Shown: in pieces, positions 1 to 6,499 of the stretch
Layout of the letters: each line of letters begins with the position of its first letter
How positions within the stretch are numbered: position 1 is the first letter of the stretch
The notes under the pieces: generated by a model
Told to the model about the DNA's origin: nothing
Database searches by the model: none
Seen by the model: the letters and a program-made list of their open reading frames with translations, nothing else
Position numbers and translations under genes: made by a program
From: Euryarchaeota archaeon RBG_13_57_23
GTDB taxonomy: Archaea > Thermoplasmatota > Thermoplasmata > UBA10834
Length of the DNA: 11,067 nucleotides
Assembly (NCBI GenBank): GCA_001800675.1
Contig: MGVW01000015.1
Coordinates: 1 to 11,067, forward strand
Direction: 5' to 3'

Positions 1-3000
1 CAAGTGTACGGCACGTTGCCGAACTTGATCTCTCGGACATCCGAGCCAGAGGTGATATCGAAGTCCTGCACGCTAGGCGTGGTCGCGTACCAGCCTTGCC
101 GCGACTCCTCAGTCACCCAGTAGAATCCTGGGTACAGGTTCGTGAAGCACCAAACGCCCCACTCGTCCGTATAGACGGTTATGGGCTCGATCGGGGAGTC
201 CCATGGGTCCCAGTTGCCGATATCAATGCCATCGTCGACGAACCCGGTCAGCGTGAAAGCCCAGCCCATGAGCCCTGGCTCGTCGCCGTCCTTGGCGCCG
301 TCCATGTCCCAGTCCAGGAACTTCCAGCCGCAGATGTTGGCCCACTCGAGGTTGCCGAACTTGGCGCAGGTGATGTCGTCACCGGGCCCGAGCGTGAACT
401 CGTAGCTGTCAGGCGTGATGTGCGTCCAGCCCGGAGGCACCGTCTCAGTGACCGTGTACGTTCCGGGCAGCAGGTCCTCGAACGAGTAGTATCCGAACTC
501 GTCCGTGACATCCACCAGCGGCCCGACAGGCGTGCCGTCCAACAGGAATCCAGTCAAGGTGATCGTCCAGCCAGGCAGCATCGGTTCGATCGGGTCGTCC
601 CTCACGCCGTCCATGTCGAGGTCCAGCCACTTGTAACCCGAGATGCTTCCCTTGTTCACATTGCCGAACCAGACTTCGACCTCGAACGGCTCAAGGACGT
701 AGACATCAACGAGCACCGACTGCGGAGTCGTCGGGGTCCAGCCGTCCCTCTCTTCCTCATATACCCAGTACATGCCGGGTATCATGTCGAGGAAGCAGTA
801 GCGTCCGTCCGCGCCGGTCGAAGTCACTAGATAGACCTCGTCGCCGTTCACGTCGTAGCCCCAGACGTAGATGATCCAACCCTCGATTGCGGGCTCGTTC
901 AGGTCCCAGACGCCGTCGGCGTTCAGGTCGTGCCACTTGTATCCGCAGATGCTGCCCTCGGGCAGGTTCAGGAAGTTGACGTCCTCCGCGACCATCCCGC
1001 TCGAAAGCGTCAGGTCGTAAGACTCGGCGGAGTACGCGTTCCATCCGGTCTGCATGATCTCGCGCACGGTGTATGTGCCTGGCTTCAGGTTCGTGAACTC
1101 GTAGTAACCGTAGCTGTCCGTGAGCCTCGTGATCGGCCCGATGACCTCACCATCGTATGCGACGCCCGTGAGCTCTATGACCCAGTTCATGAGTCCAGGC
1201 TCTCCGAAGCCCATGAGGCCGTCCCTGTCGAGGTCAGCGGCCTTGTAGCCCCAGATCTTCACGAGCTTCGTGACGGTCCATGTGTCCCAGTCCTCGGCGA
1301 TGCGGTCCTGTCTGTCCCAGCCGTAGGCGTACACCGTGTTGTCAAGGTCTCCCTCTCCCTCGGGAACTGGTCCCCAGACATACGAGAAGGAGTACGTCTC
1401 CCCGATCGCCAGCATCGGGATGTATGCAATCCCGCCACCGACCAGAGTGTCGGTGAGAGTGACGTCGAAGAGCTCAGTGTCCCCGATGTTGGTGACGTCG
1501 ATGTAGTACGTGATATACTCGCCAGGAGCGGCGTAGATCGGCCCCTCCTTCTCCACATCTATCTGCGGGTGGAGGATCTCGTAGGTCCAGCTAGAGTAGC
1601 TCGACTCGTCGTGTCCCTGGTCATCCCATGCGAGCACATACGCCTCGTTGACTATCCACTCGGATCCCCTCGGGACGATGTACGAGAGCGGGCCCACATT
1701 CAACCAGTCGCCCGCCGCGATCCATCCGGTCCACAGCGCACCAGCGCTGAGCAACGGGTCGTACAGCTCGACATACATGTCGGTGTCCCAGCTCGGGTTC
1801 TCGATGTAGAAGTAGTAGAATATCTCCTCGCCGTCATGGGCGCAGGTCATGTCCGACCACTTGTACAGGTAAATCATCGGGTGCTTGATGTCGACCGACC
1901 ACATGTCATAGGCAGTGACCCAGTGATCCTGCGGGTCGTATGCATCTACATACACGAAGTTCTCGAACGGGTCAAGGTCATTCGCCTGAATCACATATGG
2001 ATATGGTCCGAGCACTACTGATTCCCCGGCGCCAAGCTGACCCGACTCAAGAACACCGATCATGAAGTCGTTGAGTATGTAGGTCATCGGTGTGTCAAGG
2101 CTCGGGTTGCTGACCTCGAACCAGTAGGTGACCGTCTCGCCGACCTCGGCGCATGACTTGTCCGCCCACTTGTCGACCTCGATCATCGGGTGGTAGATGT
2201 CGACCCACCAGGAGGCTTCTGCATAAGCTCTGTGCCCTTGTGGATCAACAGCGTTCACCCAAGCGAGGTTCTCCAGCGGATCGGGGGTCAGCTCGTTGAC
2301 GATGTATGGAATCCAGAGGCTGGTCCAGTCTCCGGGTTGCAGTACTCCAGTAATCAACGGGTCCAGTGAGAACATCAGGTCATAGACCTCGATGGACATC
2401 GGTGTGTCCGGGCTCGGGTTCCAGACCTCGATGACATACCAGAGCGTGTCGCCATCGGCGGCGCATTGGAGGTAGCCATCGACGTACTTGTAGATGCCGA
2501 TCATCGGGTGGTAGATCTCCACGCTCCAAATGTCCCAATCAATTGTGTAGTGACCCTGCCTGTCCCATGCGTAGGCCCAGACTTCGTTCACTAGCGGATC
2601 GGCCTCAACCGGGCCAACGGTGTAGTACAGAGGCCCGATCAGGACTGAATCGCCAGCCAGGATCGTCCCATCCCAGACCCAGCCGAACATCGTGTCGTAG
2701 ACCTCGGCATACATGTCTGTATCGTCGCTCGGGTTGGAGACCTCGATCCAATACTCGAGAACATCTCCCTCCGCGGCGCAGGTCCACTGGTGGGCCTCCC
2801 ACTTGTCAACTTCGATGTCAGGGTGCAATATGTCGACCGACCATGAATCCTCATCGTACGCGTAGTGTTGCTGATAGTCCCACGCGTTCGCGTATACGAG
2901 GTTCCAGAGTGGATCTTTCTCATAGCCACCGACAGTGTATGTGTACGGACCGAGCAGAACCGAGGCGCCGGCTCCGAGGTATCCGGACCAGAGCCAGCCG

Positions 3001-5165
3001 AACATGCTGTCATAGACATCGGCATACATGACCGTGTCCCAGCTCGGGTTCGTGACCTGGACCCAGTAAATCAGAGTGTCACCGTCAGCAGCGCAGGTCC
3101 AACCATGCTCCTCCCACTTGTCGACTATAATCGCGGGGTGAAGCACGTCCACCTCAGCGGTGGCCTCATCGGACACCTGCAGGCCGAGGAAGTCCTCGCC
3201 TGTCGCTGTTGCAGTGTTCCTGAGGATGTCGACCCACTCGGTGCTCGCAGGCAATGTGTACGGAACAACTACGCTCCAGGACTGTCCTGAGAGCAGCGTC
3301 CCGACATCCCATGTGCCGAGCATCGGGTCCGAGACAACGACATTGTACAATGTGGTCATTGACGCGGCAGGGTTCTGCACATAGAGCGTGTACCAGACCG
3401 TCTCGCCTGGCTTCGCGCACTCGGGATCAACGTCCTTCGTGATGTCGATCATGGGTGTGAGTATCTCGACTTCCCAGTCGTCCCAGTCCCATGCAGTGCG
3501 GCCCCACCAGTCCCAACCGTAGACATCGACCATGTTGAGGAGCCAGTGTGCGTCTCCCGCCTGGACTTCGTAGTCCAGTGTTACAGTCGTGCTGTCTCCA
3601 GTCGCGAGGAAGCCGATGTAGGCATAGCCTGCGTGGTCGTCTATCATGTAGACGTCGTACAGGTCGACCGGGCCTGTGTTAGTGATTGCATACGTGTAGG
3701 TGATGACATCGCCGATGTGCGCGTACCAAGGTCCGCTCTTCTCGATGTCTATCTCCGGAGGACCGATGATCTCGAACGGCGCGTCATCCCACAATGTCGG
3801 GTAATCGCCGTTGTTGAGATCCGAGTAGTCCATCCAAACATCGTTGTAGTATATTCCAGGCACGTTGGTAACGACCTCTGCCTGGAAGGACAGGTAAGCG
3901 TCGAACGGGTCCGTTTCGCTGATCGCGCCAGGGAACCAACCGACGTACCAGGTCCATCCGTTCGCGTTGAGTACTGGACCGGGGATCGGGGTCATCGGGG
4001 CCGGGTTGCTGTCATCCCAGTAGAGGAAGGTACCTGGGATAATCTCTGCAGCCGGTTCCAGAATGTCCCACAGGTTCACGCATGTCGCGGGGCATGCTCC
4101 AGCGTTGCTGAAGTGTACGGTGAATGTGATGATGTCGCCCTCGGAGACATAATACGGGTTGCCGATCTTCTCGAGGTCCATCTCGGGCTGGCACTCGACT
4201 TGATCGAGCGATATCGGAACATCTCTGTTACCCTCATCCTTCGGAGGAGTCAATCCCACAATGCGAACATGCAGGGATTCACCTGGGTAGTAGGATGCAC
4301 CGGGCTTGTCGACCTCTGTGACTGCGAGGTGAGCACCGAATCTCACGACAGCACACCTCGCGCCATCGGCGAAGGTCATCGTGAACTTCCAAACCTGAAC
4401 TGTCAGGTGCTTGCCCGCGTCGTAGATGTTGTCAAGCCTCTGCTGGCTCGTGATCGTACCCTGAGCCGGGTCCACATAGAACGGCAACGACGAGTTGGTG
4501 TAGGTGTTGTACGGAGGGTTCGGAGTCGCGTCCCAGTACTGCGTCAGGAAATCTATCCCGTACGTTGGAACTTTCAGCGGGGTCGTGTCGATGAAATCGA
4601 CTCCGATCGCAACCGTCACCTCATCTGGGTTGCCCAGCTGTCTCTTGTTTAGAACGACCACCTTCGGGACACTGTCGCCCTCGAGGTAGCCCTTCACATC
4701 ACCGGTGGTGAACTTGGCATGAGGCCTCAAAGTCCAACCCTCGATGTATGCAGCGGGGTCCATGAACTGAGTGAACGCGACCAGTTCCATGCCGTCGACG
4801 GTCTGAGTCGCGGTGACATTCACAGGTAGCTGGGGATTGAATTGCAATTCCTCAGCGACATAATCATTGCAGACAAATCTTCCATAGAGATCAGGCGTTA
4901 CGACAAAAGCCTTCGTTTCGAGATCTGGATGCTCTATCACGACATTCACGGGCACCCATTTCGAGAAGCCTTCTCCATAGATATCTACAACATCTCCCGG
5001 CGAGTACTCGTCCATCCCAGTCCAGATAGCTGGCGGGACGTCCTCAGCTCTCGCCGTCATTGCTACAAACGCAGTCGAGACCATCACGAAGACGATCAGG
5101 ACTGCGGCTAATCTCGCACTCCATCGCGGAGAGCTTACGTTCGCAGTGCTAGTTCCATCAGTCAA
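1..5165 (-). CDS. Giant modular secreted/surface protein (DUF11-like plus SdrD-B/SpaA-like repeats), 3' end outside window
   Basis: The minus-strand frame is open from 5165 to the left edge (1721 codons, no stop seen). I choose the TTG at 5165: GGAGG lies 8 bases upstream, and the start gives a classic signal peptide (basic R14/R18, hydrophobic residues 19-38, likely cleavage after A40). No in-frame ATG or GTG is seen nearby upstream. Residues 41-325 form an N-terminal region that begins with a Y-S-P-G-x-x-V-x-I-x-G-x-G-F motif, typical of beta-sandwich surface proteins. Residues about 326-1299 are nine DUF11/CARDB-like modules, each ending near HPMIxVDKW. From residue 1300 come SdrD-B/SpaA-like modules with DxDxDG loops and a YTVTE-like strand. 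The protein should act outside the cell as a stalk, adhesin or S-layer-associated fibre. No catalytic motif is visible. The anchor (C-terminal helix or sorting signal) would lie beyond the window. It is divergent from the membrane-protein genes at 5549 onward. The architecture is secure; the biological role is inferred. Confidence 0.93.
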   Translation of the reverse strand, partial: MTDGTSTANVSSPRWSARLAAVLIVFVMVSTAFVAMTARAEDVPPAIWTGMDEYSPGDVVDIYGEGFSKWVPVNVVIEHPDLETKAFVVTPDLYGRFVCNDYVAEELQFNPQLPVNVTATQTVDGMELVAFTQFMDPAAYIEGWTLRPHAKFTTGDVKGYLEGDSVPKVVVLNKRQLGNPDEVTVAIGVDFIDTTPLKVPTYGIDFLTQYWDATPNPPYNTYTNSSLPFYVDPAQGTITSQQRLDNIYDAGKHLTVQVWKFTMTFADGARCAVVRFGAHLAVTEVDKPGASYYPGESLHVRIVGLTPPKDEGNRDVPISLDQVECQPEMDLEKIGNPYYVSEGDIITFTVHFSNAGACPATCVNLWDILEPAAEIIPGTFLYWDDSNPAPMTPIPGPVLNANGWTWYVGWFPGAISETDPFDAYLSFQAEVVTNVPGIYYNDVWMDYSDLNNGDYPTLWDDAPFEIIGPPEIDIEKSGPWYAHIGDVITYTYAITNTGPVDLYDVYMIDDHAGYAYIGFLATGDSTTVTLDYEVQAGDAHWLLNMVDVYGWDWWGRTAWDWDDWEVEILTPMIDITKDVDPECAKPGETVWYTLYVQNPAASMTTLYNVVVSDPMLGTWDVGTLLSGQSWSVVVPYTLPASTEWVDILRNTATATGEDFLGLQVSDEATAEVDVLHPAIIVDKWEEHGWTCAADGDTLIYWVQVTNPSWDTVMYADVYDSMFGWLWSGYLGAGASVLLGPYTYTVGGYEKDPLWNLVYANAWDYQQHYAYDEDSWSVDILHPDIEVDKWEAHQWTCAAEGDVLEYWIEVSNPSDDTDMYAEVYDTMFGWVWDGTILAGDSVLIGPLYYTVGPVEADPLVNEVWAYAWDRQGHYTIDWDIWSVEIYHPMIGIYKYVDGYLQCAADGDTLWYVIEVWNPSPDTPMSIEVYDLMFSLDPLITGVLQPGDWTSLWIPYIVNELTPDPLENLAWVNAVDPQGHRAYAEASWWVDIYHPMIEVDKWADKSCAEVGETVTYWFEVSNPSLDTPMTYILNDFMIGVLESGQLGAGESVVLGPYPYVIQANDLDPFENFVYVDAYDPQDHWVTAYDMWSVDIKHPMIYLYKWSDMTCAHDGEEIFYYFYIENPSWDTDMYVELYDPLLSAGALWTGWIAAGDWLNVGPLSYIVPRGSEWIVNEAYVLAWDDQGHDESSYSSWTYEILHPQIDVEKEGPIYAAPGEYITYYIDVTNIGDTELFDVTLTDTLVGGGIAYIPMLAIGETYSFSYVWGPVPEGEGDLDNTVYAYGWDRQDRIAEDWDTWTVTKLVKIWGYKAADLDRDGLMGFGEPGLMNWVIELTGVAYDGEVIGPITRLTDSYGYYEFTNLKPGTYTVREIMQTGWNAYSAESYDLTLSSGMVAEDVNFLNLPEGSICGYKWHDLNADGVWDLNEPAIEGWIIYVWGYDVNGDEVYLVTSTGADGRYCFLDMIPGMYWVYEEERDGWTPTTPQSVLVDVYVLEPFEVEVWFGNVNKGSISGYKWLDLDMDGVRDDPIEPMLPGWTITLTGFLLDGTPVGPLVDVTDEFGYYSFEDLLPGTYTVTETVPPGWTHITPDSYEFTLGPGDDITCAKFGNLEWANICGWKFLDWDMDGAKDGDEPGLMGWAFTLTGFVDDGIDIGNWDPWDSPIEPITVYTDEWGVWCFTNLYPGFYWVTEESRQGWYATTPSVQDFDITSGSDVREIKFGNVPYT
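6..1268 (-). repeat. Four SdrD-B/SpaA-like modules with EF-hand-like loops; a fifth starts at the edge
   Basis: Modules start near 1268, 956, 650 and 341 (104, 102, 103 and about 112 residues). Each opens with G-Y/W-K-W/F followed by an acidic loop of D-x-D/N-x-D-G type, as in calcium-binding SdrD B repeats. Each continues with an E-P-x-x-x-G-W turn, a G-x-Y/W-x-F-x-x-L-x-P-G strand pair, a V-x-E strand, and F-G/L-N at the end. The last FGN at 15-23 is followed by three codons that align with the start of a new module, so the array continues outside. Calcium binding is inferred from the loop pattern. Confidence 0.85.
1269..4190 (-). repeat. Array of nine DUF11/CARDB-like beta-sandwich modules
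   Basis: Module starts, read downstream in the gene, are near 4190, 3761, 3458, 3140, 2825, 2510, 2192, 1883 and 1571. The first module is long (about 143 residues) and divergent; the others are 101-106 residues. Shared landmarks are a first strand like P-x-I-x-V-D-K-W, then Cys-Ala-x-x-G-D/E before a YWxEVxNPS strand, a central D-x-M-Y strand, an L-x-x-G-x-S turn, and a final A-W-D-x-Q-G-H segment leading into the next HP. Modules 3 and 4 (3140-2511) are the closest pair and are exactly in phase at 315 bases, which suggests recent duplication. In this family such modules are passive spacers or adhesive domains of cell-surface proteins. Module boundaries are by eye. Confidence 0.88.
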
Positions 5166-5171
5166 ATTAGA

Positions 5172-5180
5172 CTCCTCCCT
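5172..5180 (-). promoter_or_regulatory. Ribosome binding site deciding the TTG start at 5165
   Basis: The minus strand reads AGGGAGGAG here. The GGAGG core matches the anti-Shine-Dalgarno end of 16S rRNA, and 8 bases separate it from the TTG at 5165. This is the strongest ribosome binding site in the window and the main reason for choosing a TTG start over the internal ATG codons, which would cut the signal peptide. Confidence 0.75.
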
Positions 5181-5249
5181 CTTTGTACGGCGCCATTTCC
5201 CCCCGAGTTTTTTGCGCGGCGGACACTCTCGCATATCCGCCAACCTAGG

Positions 5250-5261
5250 CTTGGCGCCAAG
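5250..5261. repeat. Perfect 12-bp palindrome, possible operator
   Basis: CTTGGCGCCAAG is fully self-complementary. It sits where the giant gene's transcript is predicted to start if the box at 5283-5292 is used. The same TTGGCGC half-site recurs on the minus strand in the inverted repeat at 5314-5329. Operator function is inferred. Confidence 0.45.
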
Positions 5262-5282
5262 GGGCATGATACCACAGTCGCG

Positions 5283-5292
5283 TAGATAAAGA
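5283..5292 (-). promoter_or_regulatory. Candidate TATA box of the giant surface-protein gene
   Basis: The minus strand reads TCTTTATCTA. An archaeal box here would put the transcript start near 5260, giving a leader of about 95 bases, which fits a gene translated from a Shine-Dalgarno site. The predicted start falls on the palindrome at 5250-5261. This is pattern matching only; a weaker AT-rich patch near 5232 is an alternative. Confidence 0.35.
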
Positions 5293-5313
5293 TTCGCAAT
5301 ACTGACTTATCTC

Positions 5314-5329
5314 GATTTGCGCGCCAATC
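5314..5329. repeat. Imperfect 16-bp inverted repeat upstream of the minus-strand promoter
   Basis: GATTTGCGCGCCAATC matches its own reverse complement at 14 of 16 positions, with GATT/AATC arms around a GCGCGC core. On the minus strand it carries the TTGGCGC sequence also found in the palindrome at 5250-5261. A DNA-binding site upstream of the candidate TATA box is possible but not shown. Confidence 0.4.
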
Positions 5330-5444
5330 CGGTGAAAAAATGCCAAGTGATTCCGTCTTAATTCACTCAAACTCCATCGCGCGCCTCCACCGGAAAGCTA
5401 GCTCCCCGGGTCGTGCGGCGCGATCTTCCTCGGTCGTGATCGCC

Positions 5445-5458
5445 CCGCGTTTTCGCGG
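5445..5458. repeat. Short hairpin (5-bp stem, TTTT loop) just upstream of the plus-strand promoter
   Basis: CCGCG and CGCGG flank a TTTT loop. The hairpin lies immediately before the AT-rich stretch at 5466-5480, so it could be a regulator site. It is not followed by a T tract and has no gene ending before it, so it does not read as a terminator. Confidence 0.35.
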
Positions 5459-5465
5459 TTGCTCT

Positions 5466-5480
5466 CATAATATACTATAT
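5466..5480 (+). promoter_or_regulatory. Candidate TATA region for the two-helix membrane gene
   Basis: The run ATAATATACTATAT is the most AT-rich stretch of the intergenic region. It would place a transcript start near 5500 and a leader of roughly 50 bases before the ATG at 5549. A second weaker candidate at 5503-5513 would give a leader of only about 15 bases. An AAAGGT at 5537-5542 could serve as the ribosome binding site. Confidence 0.45.
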
Positions 5481-5548
5481 GCGATGCGGAGACAGGGCGG
5501 CATACTTAGAAATCCGAGAAAGGCCGTTCACACCCGAAAGGTCATGCA

Positions 5549-6409
5549 ATGGAGATGAAACTCCGCAACACAACTCTCCATATCACTCGCGAGAGAATCA
5601 TCGGGTTAACGATTGTTTCAGCAGGCGTGATACTGTTGGCGTACGGATACAACGCTCATCTCGACATTTTGGAGATCGGGGAGACGATTGACCCCGTTCT
5701 TCAGCAGAGACTGTCCTCGCTCGAGGATAAAAGGGACGCGAGCATCGTGTCCTCGATAGGCCTCATCTTCTTGGGAGTGTTCGCGTTCGCGATCTTGGGA
5801 GAGCGAAGCTCGCCGAGGCCGGTCTCCGAAGATCAGATGATCTCGGCAGCTCGGATGGCCGCACAGACAACGGCGGGACTCTCGCTTGCTGGCAACGCCT
5901 CCTATCTGCCCGCGAAGCACGGCCTGACCAAGGAACGGATCTTCATCCCTTCGACAAAAAGCGAATTCGTGCCACCCGCGGCCCTCTCCGACGATCTCAT
6001 CCTGTCCCCCGGAAAGGATGGTTCGACCCCGGGGATTGCGCTAGAACCTCTCGGCCTGTCGCTACTTGCCCGCATTGAGAAGGAACTGAACACTTCTCTC
6101 GACGGCGCAGGAATTGAGGCAGCCGAAGGCACTTTGCAGATGCTCAAGCACGGTCTCGACGTGGTCAAGGACTTCCACTTCAAGGAGCGAGAGGGTAAGA
6201 TGATCCTCAGGGTGGAGTACAAGGACCTTCTTGATGCGTGCAGGGCTGTGCGGAAGGACATGCCAGACACATGCCGTCAGATGGCGTGCATTGGGTGCGC
6301 ATGCATCCTGACGGCTGCTGCCCGGGCGACTGGGAAGGTCGCAGTTGTCGAAGATGTCGACAACTCGAAGGACATGGTCGTGTTCACGCTAAGCCTGCGG
6401 GAGTGGTGA
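5549..6409 (+). CDS. Two-helix membrane protein with Cys-rich cytoplasmic C-terminal domain
   Basis: This is a 286-residue protein. Residues 1-15 are short and basic, residues 16-34 form the first membrane helix, 35-66 a charged loop and 67-85 a second helix; the long remainder is probably cytoplasmic. A Pro/Ser-rich linker follows up to about residue 165. A compact alpha/beta domain (about 166-286) then carries C231 and a tight cluster at C242, C247, C250 and C252 (CRQMACIGCAC), followed by an A-x-A-x-G-K-V helix end and a final beta strand. I recognise the general archaeal layout of a two-helix anchor plus a domain with a late Cys cluster, and a loose likeness to the C terminus of V4R ligand-binding domains, but I cannot name the family. 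The Cys cluster could bind a metal or small ligand (inference). The start ATG has AAAGGT upstream; a second ATG two codons later is the alternative. It precedes the DUF4129/DUF4350 pair by 90 bases, which contain a separate promoter. Confidence 0.88.
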   Translation: MEMKLRNTTLHITRERIIGLTIVSAGVILLAYGYNAHLDILEIGETIDPVLQQRLSSLEDKRDASIVSSIGLIFLGVFAFAILGERSSPRPVSEDQMISAARMAAQTTAGLSLAGNASYLPAKHGLTKERIFIPSTKSEFVPPAALSDDLILSPGKDGSTPGIALEPLGLSLLARIEKELNTSLDGAGIEAAEGTLQMLKHGLDVVKDFHFKEREGKMILRVEYKDLLDACRAVRKDMPDTCRQMACIGCACILTAAARATGKVAVVEDVDNSKDMVVFTLSLREW

Positions 6410-6470
6410 GACGGGCCTTTGTAGCATGCCTGGCACCCCGTATCAGATGACTGGCCTGATTGACGCAATC

Positions 6471-6478
6471 TATAAACA
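6471..6478 (+). promoter_or_regulatory. TATA box of the DUF4129-like gene; leaderless transcript likely
   Basis: TATAAACA stands alone in a GC-rich setting, with its centre about 26 bases before the ATG at 6500. At the usual archaeal spacing the transcript would start at or within a few bases of the ATG, so the message is probably leaderless. No Shine-Dalgarno sequence is seen before 6500, in keeping with this. Confidence 0.65.
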
Positions 6479-6499
6479 TCTCCAGCAGTTTAGAGTCCG

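Larger units (their letters stand above)
5166..5548. promoter_or_regulatory. Divergent intergenic region between giant surface-protein gene and two-helix membrane gene
   Basis: This 383-bp stretch holds no convincing gene. It contains candidate promoter boxes for both directions (near 5283-5292 on the minus strand and 5466-5480 on the plus strand), a strong ribosome binding site for the minus-strand gene at 5174-5178, and three inverted repeats (5250-5261, 5314-5329, 5445-5458). The arrangement allows shared control of the two transcription units, but nothing in the sequence proves it. Confidence 0.6.

Noticed and set aside
96..830. Plus-strand open frame of 244 codons
   Set aside because: Antisense shadow of the SpaA-like modules; the minus-strand frame through the same bases shows clear repeated domains.
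930..2021. Plus-strand open frame of 363 codons
   Set aside because: It lies opposite the repeat-rich giant gene, is rich in Val, Arg and Asp as expected of an antisense frame under GC-biased codon use, has no domain likeness, and its periodicity mirrors the opposite-strand repeats.
1571..3140. Regular ~315-bp repeats that could suggest a satellite or CRISPR-like array
   Set aside because: The repeats stay in one reading frame, vary mainly at silent or conservative positions and encode beta-sandwich modules, so they are protein repeats.
3546..4652. Plus-strand open frame of 368 codons
   Set aside because: Same reason: antisense shadow of the DUF11-like array and N-terminal region, with unnatural composition and no recognisable fold.
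5445..5458. GC hairpin as a transcription terminator
   Set aside because: No gene ends upstream of it, no T tract follows, and it sits just ahead of a promoter-like AT stretch.
5340..5558. 72-codon plus-strand frame starting in the intergenic region after GGTGAAAAA
   Set aside because: A start signal of sorts is present, but the protein is Arg/Ser-rich with no structure, spans the promoter region and overlaps the start of the 5549 gene out of frame.
6410..6499. Possible terminator or small RNA between the 5549 and 6500 genes
   Set aside because: No stable stem with a T tract is seen in these 90 bases; the only clear signal is the TATA box of the downstream gene.
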